The notes under the pieces were generated by a model, which worked only from the letters and a program-made list of their open reading frames with translations, was not told where the DNA came from and ran no database searches. Both the position numbers and the translations under genes were made by a program. From NCBI RefSeq assembly GCF_030035675.1, contig NC_084497.1, forward strand, positions 29,648,437 to 29,712,436: a stretch of DNA of 64,000 nt, read 5' to 3'. This DNA is from Rhineura floridana. Its lineage: Eukaryota; Chordata; Lepidosauria; Squamata; Rhineuridae. This document shows, in pieces, positions 11,701 through 21,167 of this stretch (position 1 is its first letter; each line of letters begins with the position of its first letter).

Positions 11701-14700
11701 AGATTGGGATAATGAGAAACTGAGAGAGAACCAAACTTGGCGGATCTTCCCATCCCTAGCAGGAAGCCACAGATTCAATCCCCAACATCTCCGGGTAGAG
11801 CTAGGAAGGTCTCCTGCCTGAAACCCTGCCAAGCCACTGCCAGTCAGTGTAGGCAGTACCAAGCTAGAAGGACCAATTGTCTGACTTGGTATACAGCAGT
11901 TTCCTATATTCCGGCTTAAACCAGTCTTATATTCAGAGCCATGAGGACTGGAGTCTTGCTTTACTTCTAGCAATGGTAGAGCACCTGCTTTGCATGCAGA
12001 AGTTCCCAGGTTCAGTCTCCGACAGCGTCTCCAGGGAGGGTTGGGGAAAGACTGAAACCTTGGAGAGCAGCTGCTAGTCAGTGCAGACAACACTAAGCTA
12101 GATGGGTCAAGGGTCTGGTATAAGGAATCCTAGAATAGTAGAGTTGGAAGGGGCCTATAAGGCCATCAAGTCCAACCCCCTGCTCAGTGCAGGAATCCAA
12201 ATCAAAGCTTCTTATGTCTTAAGGGAAGGGCCACAGCTCAGTGGCAGAGCATCTGCCTGGCATGCAGAAGGTCCCAGGTTCAATCCCCAGCAGAATCTCC
12301 AGGTAAGGCAGGGAAACATTCCCTGTCTGAAATGCTGGAAAGCTGCTGCCGGTCAGTGTATTATTATTATTTATTACATTTCTACCCCACCTTTCTTTCC
12401 ATGAGAGAAACCCAAGGCAGCTTTACATATGGTTCCCAGGCGGTCTCCCATCCAGGCACTGACCAGACCTGACCCTGCTTAGCTTCAGCAGGGAGCTGGC
12501 CTCAAGTGCCTTCAGACCATTGCCTGGGACCACTGTTATAGGCCCTTGCAAGTTCTCCCAGCCACTGGGTGCAGCTTGGTGGGTGGCTGGCCTTGAGCAC
12601 TGTTTGCAGTAGACTCTCTGTGACTGGGTGCATGAATTCTTGTCTGTTTCCCCCACACGCAGGGCCCAGATTTTGGCTATGTGACCAGGGAGCCCCTGTT
12701 CGAAGTGGTCACCAGTCTGGACTCCTTTGGAAATTTGGAAGTCAGCCCGCCGGTGACTGTCAATGGAAAGGAGTACCCTTTGGGGAGGATCCTCATTGGA
12801 AGCAGCTTCCCCTTGTAAGAGATTTGAGGAAACCCATTCAGAAAATAGGGGCTGTATCCAGCTACATCCTACTTGGAGTAGACCCATTAAAATTAATGGA
12901 CCTAAGATAGTTAGGTCCTCTGAGTAGGGCTAGCATTGGATGCAGCCCTAGACAACCTGAATGTCTGGTTAAAAAAAAAAATTAGCACCTACATCATTGA
13001 CCGTGATCCTCTATGACAATGGCAGGGAAGCTTTTTCCAGCCCGAGGGCCGTGTTCCCTTTTCAGGAGCATTCTGGGGGCCACCTGCCAGCAGTGGATGG
13101 GGAAGAGGCAGCTGTGTGTGGAAATAACTGACAAAAATATGAAAGACCAATATGCAAGGCCAGCCCAGACATGGTCCTGCAAAGGACAAGATGCCCCCTC
13201 GCTCCATTCAGTGTACCGAAGCTGGCTAGACAAGCAGTTGAGCCTCACTTGGACACAGCAGTGGGAATAGAGTCCTCCACCCCTCCTTGAGGACAGTAGG
13301 CTAATTTAAGGGGGTCAGGGATGAGCATGTGGCAGACGTGGCTCTGAACCCCAACTGAGGGGAATGGCGGGGGGGAGCGGTGGCTGCCGCCCTCTAATAT
13401 CTCCCACTTGCAGCAAATGCCTCGCTCTGCCGAATTATAGAGGTGGCCATATAATTATGTTTCCAATTTTGCACACCCCAGTGGTCCCCAGACTTTTTTC
13501 TCTCCCACAGACCACTTGAAAATCACTGAGGGGTCTTTGGCAGAGCTCTTCCATGATTTTTCTGCCTGTTGCGGCAACTGTAAGGCACTGTACGCTTTTC
13601 AAATTGCATTTTTATTGCTTCTTTCATTTCTTGAATCTTTTTTAAATTGTATTGCAGCCATTTGCATTCCGTAGGAGTCAAAAGGTGATGCAACAAAACA
13701 CGATTGTAAAAAACACAAGAAGCAAATCGAAACTAGTATGAACCTTTGATGCCAACCACCAGAAAGAAGCTTGCTCAGCACAGTTGGGGAACCCCTGCTT
13801 TAACACACCATTCCCCCCCTCTTCCTCCTCCTTTTATGGGGGAATGTAACCCTTTTCAGGTCGGGGGGGCGAAGGATGACCAAAGTGGTCCGGGACTTCC
13901 TCTATGCCCAGCAAGTCCAGGCGCCGGTAGAGCTCTACTCGGATTGGCTGACCGTGGGCCACATGGACGAGATTGTGACCTTTGTTCCCGTCCCTGGCAA
14001 AAAGGTGGGCAGCTCCGTGGATTTATTGTCAGGATTTTATTTGGGGGGCTGAGCAACAGTCATTTAGAGCAAAAAAGGAGGGGCTGAGCTGGAGGAGCCA
14101 AATTGCACATGCTCTTTTGTATCTTTACATACTCTTGTTCACTGCTTAGATATTCTATATCAAGTAGTTTCTAAATTCTTGCAAAAATGCTTACTGTGTC
14201 TCCTAGTAAACGTGCAGGAAAACATAACCCATTACAGCCTTCACCAACCTGGTGCCCTTCAAGCGTTTTGGACTTCAGTTCCCACCAGCTTCAGCCAGCA
14301 CCGCTGAGGTTTAGTTCAGGGAGAGAGAGATGACAGATGCATGACGATTATATATGTGATTTTATCACTGTTTTCCCCCTTCTCTTCCCTGTTTCTTTTC
14401 TCTCCAAGTAATATTTATTTATTTAGAAACGTATGTATATAAAACACCAGGGTTCTGCAAAACAACATTGTATGCTGTGCATTGGGTTGTATTCAACTAA
14501 GTCCTGCTCAGGGTCGACCCACTGAAGTTAATGGACCTAAGTTAGCCATGTGAGCCATCTGAGCAGGAGTAGCACTGGATATTATTATCTGAACAAATAT
14601 TTTTTCCATGCTGGCTCACAGAGAAGGGAGTTCTGAATTGGTCCATAATAACAATAATAGTGTTGTTGTTCATAATAATAATGGTTATTACATTATATAC

Positions 14701-17700
14701 ATTAAATAATTTAATTAAATAATTACAGTTATAGACATTAAATAATTATATACATTAAATAATCTTTATATACATTATTATTATTAACATCATCATTATC
14801 ATTATTATTATTGGTCTTCACATGTACTCCGGCCCCCATTCTGAAATTTACCTGGTCCCTTCCACCCTTTTTCTCCTCCCAGCAATTCCGCATGCTGATG
14901 GCGAGCCCCTTTGCCTGCTACAAGCTCTTCCGGCAAAAGCAGAAGGAAGGTCATGGGGAAGCCATCATGTTCAAAGGTACGGAACTGAGTCTTGCCTTCT
15001 TGCCAGGGGTGGGGGAGGAATTCAGGGTGGTTCACTTTTTACAGGCGAACGTCCCTGATTTGCATTTTCAGAAACAATCCACGAACCAAAATGCAGCCGT
15101 CCTTTGAAATTTGCCCTTTGAATATTGCGATGCATTTCTCTCGCCGAGCAAAAATGCATTTAAAGTGTGCATAAAAATGAATATATTGATGAAAATAATG
15201 TACAAAAAATGCATTACGTTATGGAAAATTGCTTGCAAAGATGTATTCATTAGTCAGAATTGTATACAAAAAAGTGTTTATTAGATGAAATTCACACTAA
15301 AAAGCTGACAAATTTTTCCTGAGGATCTAAAAAAAACACCCCAAATTGCTACAGAAATGCAGGGAACTGAATTTAAGATTGGAAAAAATGAGAAATTGAG
15401 AGAACTGATGATGACCTCTCCATCCCTATCTCTGCTTGTAGAGTTTTGCCCCTGCAGACACACCTGGCGGATCATGTCACCAATTTGCCAGCTTGGGGGT
15501 GGGGAGAGGATTGAGACAGAGATGTCTCAAAGACGGCTGCTGCGGTCATCTTACATCCTAAGGAACGGAGAGGAAGGGCCCATAGTTTGGATGCTTGTGG
15601 TGGCGGTAGGCCTTGTGGGTACTGGCTGTAAATCATCCAGCCACCTCATATGGGAGAATCGGATCTCCCTGCTGTATCAAGCCCCACAAGGGGACCACCT
15701 GCCAAGTGCGAAATGCATCCCCCAGACACTAGGAGCTGTGCACGTTAACAGTGGCGGCATTACAGAAGTACCAGGATCTCCCCTCCCCACACGGTCGGCA
15801 TTTTGGTGGATCTACCCAAGCAGGTGATCTACCATGCTCATCTAGACTGTAGAGACTGGGCGCCTTGAACACCAGACTTCTACTTCCTCAACTGTCTGGA
15901 GCCACCAGGGCGTGTCTTGAGGTTCAGAGCATTCTCCCCAATGTGGTTCATTTTGTAGCTCTAGACTCTGGTGCCTGGCACACCTCGACAACACGAACGA
16001 TTCCCATGGATTTCAGGCGTGCTTTAAGGGACCAAGGGACCCTGCATTCATGGAGGCGAACTTTGCCCCAGGCGCCAGGCTCTGGCTGCAGCAGCCGGAG
16101 AGTCAAGATCTCTCACGAGCTTCCCAACGCCTTCACATCCTGTGAATGTTTTTACTGTCTTAACAGCTGCACCGCCTCTCCTTTTTTTTTTTTTTTAAAA
16201 AAAAGAGAGACGAAGGCTCAGCATGGCCAGCTTGGAATAAATCATGACACTTTCCAAGCCATTAAGGGAGGTGGACAACCTTCTTTCAGAGCCTGCAGGT
16301 CCTGGCTGCTGTCTGGGACTGGCTCCTTAGTTCTGGGAAGCGCTGTGCACCTTCTTTGCAGGCAGAAGGTCCCAGGTTCAGTCCCCGGCATCTAAGCGCA
16401 GGGCTGGGACTGCCCCTGTCTTGAAACTCTGGAGCGCTGCTGCCAGCCAGTGTCGACTGTAGTAAGCTAGATGGATCAATGGCCAGACACCATTTGTGAG
16501 TTTCCTGTTGAACAGGATTACTGGACTAGATGGGCCGTTGGCCTGACCCAGCAGGCTCTGCTTACGTTCTATTTAAACTCAGAACCATTGAGGACGACAA
16601 TCTTTCTTTTGGGGGGAAGGACCGTAGCTCCGTGGCAGAACACTTGCTTTGCATGCAGAAGGTCCCAGGTTCAATCCTCAACAACACCTTCAGTCAGCGC
16701 GGGAGGGCTGAAACCCCAGAGAGCTGCTGCCACTCAGTATCAATGATACCAATTTTGTAGACTCCAGTTATCTGCTTGGAAGCCCTTGCCTCCCTCTGTA
16801 GATGATCCATAGCCCCCCATAACATCCCCCCCAAAAAATACCCCTTTACCTTCTGCTGTGAGATACTGTTTTTTCCCCTTGTGTTGCCATGACACCTATT
16901 TCTTGTGCTGGAAGCATTTCTGGTCCAAGATGCCCTGTTTTCTGGGGGCGGACGATTGCAATAACATTAGGGGACTTTCTCCCCAAAACGGAAGCAGTGA
17001 CACCACTGCACCCAGCCCCACGAGCGGCTTTTGGGAGTGAGGTATGTGTTGTTTTTTCCTCTGCCTTTTGTCCTTTCAGGGTACACCGGCACAGATACAA
17101 AACGCGTCACCATCAACAAGGTCCTCTCCAATGAGATTATGATGCAAGAGAATCAGTATGTACAGGTACGTCCTTGTCAAAATAAATAAATAAATAAAAT
17201 CAAAGCGTACTTAAATCTGGTGTCCTTAATATACTCTACATCGGGGCTTGCCTGTGAGGTCATGGTGCCTGTGAGGTCTCCCCTTAGTGTACACAAAGCC
17301 TCTGAGACCCCTTGGCCGTTAGGTGTTTGTAACAGATACATTGTTCTCCCTTGAAAAATACATAGAGCTGAAGGATGAAGTTGGGAAGAGGGGTGCTCTT
17401 TCCCACTTCCTCTTTCAGCTCTATGTACTTTTCAGGACTTCGATTAATTTTGCAGGATCTGACTTTTACCTAGATGCCTTGAAAAAGCAAAGTGTATGTC
17501 TGCCCTCACAGTCTCTGTCCTTTTTGGGGAGGGGCGCAAGGTGAAGGAAGTGAACAGGAGGGGTGGCAATAGAAGTGGAAACCATCTCTGGTGGTGGGGG
17601 AGGCAGGGAGGGAGGAGGAAGGTGGGTTGCAATGAAATGCTGGTGCAAACTTTCTGCTTCCTGCAATGCCAGTAATCTGAGGTCACTAAATCTGCACCTG

Positions 17701-20433
17701 TTCCCTCCTGAACTTTCCCCAGCGATGCATCGACTGGAACAGAGACATCCTTAAGAAGGAGCTGGGTGTGGAAGAGAAGCATATCATCGACCTTCCAGCC
17801 CTCTTCAGGATAGACAAGCAAGGCAAAGCCATGGCTTACTTCCCCAACATGGTGAGAATCTTCTTCTCTCTCCCCCACCTCCCGGCTTCCTAGTGCCTGG
17901 CTGAGTCGGTGCCCTGTCATGCCGTGCTGCGTGACACCGTGCAAAAGTTTTGAGAGCACATGAAGACCCTGAATCAGCTTTTCCCCGACCTGCGAATGGA
18001 TGGGAGTTGTCTGAAACAGCTGGAGGGGCACCTGGTTGAGAAAGCCTGAAATGGACCAAATATCTGAAAGGTTGCCTCCTTCCCTGCAGACCCTCTCAAG
18101 TGTTAAGATCAGCAGGAGGGGGGCTCTTGGTAGTTCCACCGCCCTCACAAGCTTGGGGTGGTGTTGGTGGCCCAGGAGATGGCATTCTTTGTCGCAGCTC
18201 CAAGCTTGTGGCACTCCCGCCCCACAGAGGTGCGCCTGGCACCTTCACTGCACAGATTCCATCATAAGCTGAAGACACACCTCTGCACCTTGTCCTTTGA
18301 CACTTGAGATTTGTGTTTTCAGGACCCACCCTATTCCTGTGACCCTAGTTTGTTATACCTTTTGTTAATACTGTATTTTTAAATTGTTTTCTGGAGCCTC
18401 ATTGTGAAAAGCGGGTAAGAAATCTCATAAATAATAAAACACTGCTAATGATAATATTATTACAACTCTGAACTTAGAAGATCTGAACAGGGTGGTTCAT
18501 GACAGATACTTTTGGAGGTCGCTGATTCATAGGGTCACCATAAGTCGTAATTGACTTGAAGGCACATAACAACAACAACAACAACAATAGATTGTATCCA
18601 ACTACTGTTCTACTCAGAGGGGTCTACTCGGTCAGACACCTTGGACACAACCTAATTATTATATGTCATCATTATTTATTAATAATGGTTTGCACAGTCT
18701 CTAGGGAAATATCTTTGCTCAGTGGTTGGGCACACATGCTTTGCATGCAAGAGGTCGCCATCTCAATCCCTGGCAAATCTCTAGTTTTTTGCCCATGGTC
18801 AGAGTAGACCAGCCTGGGCTGGATAAACCAATGGTTAGACCTGGGCAGAAGGCCTCTTTACTGACAGCATTTGGGTCCCTTCCAGATCTAGTTTCCAAAA
18901 TGTTGGGTCAATTCTATCACTATGGAATCCTGTTTTCCTGTGTATGTATTCTGAAGCCTGAGGGTGCCTCTAGACCAGGAGCAGGGAACCTTTGGCCCTC
19001 CTCCAGAAGTTGCCGAACTACAACTCCCATTTGCCACAGGGATGATTATGGGAGTTGTAGTTCAGCAACATCTGGAGGGCCAAAGGTTCTCCACACCTAA
19101 ACTGTTGCTATTTTGCGAGACAGATTCGAACACATACTTGAACTTCAGGTTGGCACAATAAAGCGGATTAAAGCGCTCTGTTGCCTCAGCTTAGCAAATC
19201 TTTTTACTTTTCGCACTTTGGAAAGTGGTGGAGAGATGGACTGACAAGTGTTGGACGAGCACATGATAAAATGGGAAGACATGTGAATACCCTCCAGGCA
19301 AATTGGGGTGAATATGGGATGAAGGCTCACTATACCTAGAATTGCCCCCCAAATAACTTGGAATGAATGTAATAAATAATAAATTTAATTTCTGTGTCGC
19401 CTATCTGGCCAAAGGCCACTCTAGGCGATGTACAAAACAGTTAAAACACAATGAGATAAAATACAATAATACAATAAAAAACAGTATGAGAATAATACAG
19501 CAGCAACAATATTAAAACAGGGTAGGAGGCATTTCAGTCACAGTAATTAACCCTCCCCGGAGATCCCAAAGGCCTGTTGAAAGAGCCAGGTCTTTAAGGC
19601 TTTACGGAATACATTTAGGGAAGAGGCATGCCGGAGATCTTGTGGGAGGGAGTTCCAGAGAGTGGGGGCCGCCACTGAGAATGCCCTCTCTCTTGTACCC
19701 GCCAATCTAGCTGTTTTTGTCGGCAGGATTGAGAGAAGGCCTTGAGTGGCTGATCTTGCCGGGCGGCATAATTGGTGGCATTGAAGGCGCTCCGTAAGAT
19801 AAACTGGGCCGAGACCGTATAGGGATTTAAAGGTTAATACCAACACCTTGAATTGGGCCCGGAAAACAACTGGAAGCCAGTGTAGATCGAACAATGTGCA
19901 GGAAAGAGCAGACACGGGGTTGTATCCAAAGTTCGTCCAACTCAGAATAAGCCAATTAAAATTAATGGGCGTGACTAAGTAAGGTCCATTCATTTCAGTC
20001 CGTCTACTCTGAGTAGAACCTAGTGGGACACAACTTCTAGTCTAACGTCCGTAGAAGTTTGTGCAAACTAATCAGGATCCATGCTGGATGACCAGGTTGT
20101 CTGGAGAAGCCCTGAATTGTTATTTTTTTCAAATAAAAGATCCATTCTTGCCTTTCCCTAAAACAATCCTTCCCACCCTCTTCTCCCTCCTGCGTGTAGG
20201 TGAACATGATTGTGCTGTCCAGGGACCTGGGCGTCCCGAAGCCGTTTGGGCCAATCATTGAGGAGGAGTGTTGCCTGGAGCAGCACGTCAACACCCTGCT
20301 GGAGCCCTTGGGGCTGGCGTGCACCTTCATCGACGACATTTCCTCCTACCACAAGCAGCTGGGAGAGGTCCACTGTGGCACCAACGTCCAGCGGAAGCCC
20401 TCGGCTTTCAAATGGTGGAATGTTCTGCCCTAA
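2664..20433 (+). CDS. PADI2: Protein-arginine deiminase type 2, C-terminal nine coding exons
   Basis: This enzyme converts protein arginine to citrulline and needs calcium; known targets of the family include histones, myelin basic protein and vimentin. Nine exons join in phase: 2664-2767, 3629-3740, 5397-5504, 12663-12814, 13860-14004, 14883-14976, 17080-17165, 17723-17851 and 20200-20433. Together they encode 387 residues plus a stop, against about 665 for the whole mammalian protein, so the N-terminal domains lie to the left of the window. All four catalytic positions known in the family are visible: Asp in QDEIE, His and Asp in VGHMDE, and Cys in VHCGTN. The C-terminus (EEECCLE, FIDDIS, ending KWWNVLP) is closer to my memory of mammalian PADI2 than of PADI1, 3 or 4. 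No frame breaks are seen. Paralogue choice is by recalled sequence, not a tree. Confidence 0.95.
3303..3590 (+). mobile_element. Element E, copy 2 (3' truncated)
   Basis: The copy shares tgcactttccgaaacaac, ccatcctttgaaattcac and atatattaggggaaagtg with the other copies and then fades out before PADI2 exon 3629. Confidence 0.7.
3629..3740 (+). CDS. PADI2: PADI2 exon
   Basis: The exon lies between cctatcag and gtgagc and gives 37 whole codons after one carried base. It begins [15 protein letters not shown] and ends NRGDRWMQ, directly before the catalytic Asp of the next exon. Confidence 0.95.
4470..4660. mobile_element. Foldback B MITE
   Basis: Inverted arms of the type aaagcacatttaac and aatcctgggaactg / cagttcccaggactc flank a short centre. 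The same family recurs at 21215-21365, 48240-48405 and 53570-53825. Confidence 0.65.
4949..5324 (+). mobile_element. Element E, copy 3
   Basis: This is a diverged copy starting taggggcagggaag and ending accattgctag. It keeps ctccaaagtttgctgtgcag and the 3' blocks actgatgcagaaattg. It ends 72 bases before PADI2 exon 5397. Confidence 0.65.
5397..5504 (+). CDS. PADI2: PADI2 exon with catalytic Asp
   Basis: The exon is 36 codons in phase 0 at both ends, between cctcctcag and gtaaga. It starts [18 protein letters not shown]; the first Asp corresponds to the substrate-binding Asp351 of human PAD2. A 7.2-kb intron full of repeats follows. Confidence 0.95.
6020..6405 (-). repeat. tandem tRNA-Ala SINE dimer
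   Basis: Two minus-strand copies (about 6198-6405 and 6020-6120) are joined by a linker whose complement reads gttcagaatcatgagggc. The same linker joins other tandem copies. B-box and anticodon-arm remnants (gcatgcaaagcag) are visible in both. Confidence 0.75.
9050..9424 (+). mobile_element. Element E, copy 4
   Basis: The 5' edge is unclear; the 3' edge is cttgcccatccctac. It shares tgcattaaggaaac, atattaggggagattg and gaatttaaggttgg. Confidence 0.65.
10664..10880 (+). mobile_element. Element E, copy 5 (3' truncated)
   Basis: The copy contains aatgcagccatccttcgag and ctgcaaattttacggtggag, then loses similarity near 10880. Confidence 0.6.
11273..11925 (+). repeat. tRNA-Ala SINE split by element E copy 6
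   Basis: The SINE head (gaagggccatagcttgg to tttgcatgaagaagg) occupies 11273-11320. Its remainder (cagattcaatccccaac onward) resumes at 11760. The two parts together cover one normal SINE, so the element between them landed after the SINE. Confidence 0.8.
11321..11759 (+). mobile_element. Element E, copy 6, full length
   Basis: This is the best preserved copy: ctgggatgggtgaggaat at the left and cggatcttcccatccctag at the right form imperfect terminal inverted repeats. Length is 439 bases. Flanks (gaagaagg and caggaagc) are only loosely alike, so an 8-bp duplication is possible but decayed. Confidence 0.8.
11926..12360 (+). repeat. Two more tRNA-Ala SINE copies with a CR1 tail between
   Basis: SINE copies lie at 11926-12118 and 12225-12360. 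The second has an intact-looking B-box (ggttcaatcc). The intervening 12122-12215 is an antisense CR1 3' end (gagttggaaggggcctataa, ccaaccccctgctcagtgc). Confidence 0.75.
12360..12545 (-). repeat. 5S-rRNA-derived SINE-like element
   Basis: Read on the minus strand, 12493-12431 contains gaagctaagcagggtcagg, then tggatgggagaccgcctggg. These match the box A and box C regions of the 5S rRNA internal promoter at the right spacing. The 3' part runs into a tail of the form ggtggggtagaaatg and TTA repeats, typical of LINE-mobilised SINEs. Confidence 0.75.
12663..12814 (+). CDS. PADI2: PADI2 exon
   Basis: The exon lies between ccacacgcag and gtaaga and encodes 50 codons plus two bases. It contains [14 protein letters not shown] and [20 protein letters not shown], which match the PAD2 paralogue best. 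Confidence 0.95.
12848..12950. mobile_element. Foldback C MITE
   Basis: The arms gtagacccattaaaatt and ggtcctctgagtagg, with ends gctgtatccagct and ggatgcagccc, define the family. Further copies lie at 14483-14580, 19915-20035, 20810-20930, 49045-49145, 49868-49975 and 52780-52895. Halves lie at 18590-18660, 27480-27545, 36690-36740 and 41230-41320. Confidence 0.65.
13860..14004 (+). CDS. PADI2: PADI2 exon with catalytic His and Asp
   Basis: The acceptor is ccttttcag. The donor gtgggc is a weaker form of the consensus. The exon encodes 48 codons after one carried base, including [19 protein letters not shown]; the His and the Asp two residues later are the catalytic pair (His471 and Asp473 in human PAD2). 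Confidence 0.95.
14005..14882 (+). other. PADI2: PADI2 intron
   Basis: It holds a partial foldback A at 14240-14310, foldback C at 14483-14580 and an AT-rich, TTA-repeat-rich stretch at 14640-14815. Confidence 0.7.
14883..14976 (+). CDS. PADI2: PADI2 exon
   Basis: The exon lies between ctcctcccag and gtacgg and encodes 31 codons plus one base. It begins [16 protein letters not shown] and ends [10 protein letters not shown] copy of the 0.43-kb element starts 28 bases after the donor. Confidence 0.95.
15004..15428 (+). mobile_element. Element E, copy 7, near full length
   Basis: It starts caggggtgggggaggaatt and ends gacctctccatcccta, giving terminal inverted repeats of the tagggatgg type. 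It begins 28 bases after a PADI2 donor site. Confidence 0.75.
15429..16330 (+). other. PADI2: PADI2 intron, no recognised element
   Basis: A 156-codon open frame overlaps but has no splice context or recognisable domain. A poly-T/A run lies near 16183-16206. I see nothing else definable. Confidence 0.5.
16335..16760 (+). repeat. tandem tRNA-Ala SINEs
   Basis: Two plus-strand copies (about 16335-16570 and 16615-16760) are joined by the recurring linker (ctcagaaccattgaggacg). The second keeps ggtcccaggttcaatcc. Confidence 0.75.
17080..17165 (+). CDS. PADI2: PADI2 exon
   Basis: The exon lies between tcctttcag and gtacgt. Two carried bases are followed by 28 codons, including [20 protein letters not shown]. 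Confidence 0.94.
17352..17434 (+). ncRNA. Near-perfect 83-nt hairpin in a PADI2 intron
   Basis: Arms 17352-17390 and 17396-17434 are 39 bases each around a 5-base loop (gggtg). As RNA, 34 Watson-Crick pairs and two G-U pairs leave only three mismatches. The size is near that of a microRNA precursor, but the loop is short. A very young inverted duplication or foldback element is the main alternative. It matches none of the foldback families seen elsewhere in the window. Confidence 0.35.
17723..17851 (+). CDS. PADI2: PADI2 exon
   Basis: The exon is 43 codons, phase 0 on both sides, between ctttccccag and gtgaga. It begins [15 protein letters not shown] and ends AYFPNM. The intron before it holds the hairpin at 17352-17434. 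Confidence 0.95.
18060..18588 (+). repeat. L2-like LINE 3' end followed by an RTE/BovB-like tail
   Basis: At 18060-18450 the sequence encodes relics of the LINE C-terminus and ends in gtgaaaagcgggtaagaaat. At 18475-18588 lies the RTE-type tail gattcatagggtcaccataa with (aac)n at its end. Confidence 0.7.
18700..19115 (+). repeat. tRNA-Ala SINE and foldback A
   Basis: A diverged SINE lies at 18700-18875. A foldback A copy of the cagggaacctttggccc subtype lies at 18980-19110 with clear inverted arms around a short centre. Confidence 0.65.
19365..19912 (-). mobile_element. L2-like LINE, 5'-truncated, 3' end of ORF2
   Basis: The minus-strand frame reads [20 protein letters not shown], then [19 protein letters not shown] and [10 protein letters not shown]. 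This is the conserved C-terminus of L2/CR1-group reverse transcriptase proteins. The frame is open to the 5' break point near 19912, where foldback C begins. The 3' UTR ends in A-rich repeats. Confidence 0.8.
20200..20433 (+). CDS. PADI2: PADI2 terminal exon with catalytic Cys
   Basis: The acceptor is tgcgtgtag. The exon encodes 77 residues and a TAA stop. It contains [18 protein letters not shown] and GEVHCGTNV, whose Cys is the nucleophile (Cys647 in human PAD2), and ends FKWWNVLP. Confidence 0.97.
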   Translation: MNMIVLSRDLGVPKPFGPIIEEECCLEQHVNTLLEPLGLACTFIDDISSYHKQLGEVHCGTNVQRKPSAFKWWNVLP

Positions 20434-21029
20434 ACAGAGGGTGCTTGGCTGGTTTGGTTTGGGGCAGGGGGGAGGCAACTGTTCATCTGAATCTTCCAAG
20501 GGTAGCTTCTTTTTCCTGTCATTTTATATTTCTTTGTTTCGCTTGGGGAATTAATTGATCAGGTTACTTTTTTTTTTTTTTTTAGCGTGTTAGGAAGCAT
20601 CCCGATGCATTTGTGGGGTTTTCTTGTTCGCTAATAACTTTGCGAGTGCTGTGTGTGTGTTTTTCCCCCCTCTTTTGCCCACTCGTCACCTTCAGTAAAA
20701 TGCCATCCTCCTTTCTCTGCACATGCAAGAGACCCAAAGCCCATTCCATACTCTGTGTGTGCGCGTGCATGTATGACAGCCATTTGGGAGTTATGGCAGC
20801 TGGAGATCGTGGTTTATATCCAGCCAAGTCTGACTCAGAGTAGGCCCATTGACATGAATAGACTTAAGTTAACCATGTCTCTTTATGTCAATGGGTCTGC
20901 TCTGAGTAGGGCAAACATTGGATGCAACCCACTGTGTATCTGGTTTGGGGCATTATATATACATTTTAAAAAGGATTATAAGAAATGGAAGCCACTCTCT
21001 TCTAAGTGGAGGGTGATTTGAAATGTGCT

Positions 21030-21035
21030 AATAAA
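21030..21035 (+). promoter_or_regulatory. PADI2: Likely PADI2 polyadenylation signal
   Basis: AATAAA lies about 600 bases after the PADI2 stop and is followed by a T/G-rich stretch (tttgttggttc). The 3' UTR would include a foldback repeat at 20810-20930. Confidence 0.6.
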
Positions 21036-21167
21036 AATGAGGAAAAGGCTTTTGTTGGTTCTTTTTAAATATATAGAGATGGATTGATTGATTTGATTTT
21101 TGCAGAGCAGTCCATCACTTTTGGTGGTTCTTTCTGGTTCCACATTGCATGCACTTAAGGTATTAAG

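Larger units (their letters stand above)
5505..12662 (+). other. PADI2: PADI2 7.2-kb intron
   Basis: Its contents in order are: foldback A (5770-5930), two tandem SINEs on the minus strand (6020-6405), unassigned sequence (6406-8910), a SINE tail (8915-9015), element E copy 4, unassigned sequence (9430-10660), E copy 5, and a SINE cluster interrupted by E copy 6. A CR1 tail and a 5S-derived element lie next to exon 12663. No coding exon is seen. Confidence 0.7.

Noticed and set aside
15357-16395. Open frames of 156 and 176 codons in a PADI2 intron
   Set aside because: They cross an element E end and a SINE and have no recognisable domain or splice context.
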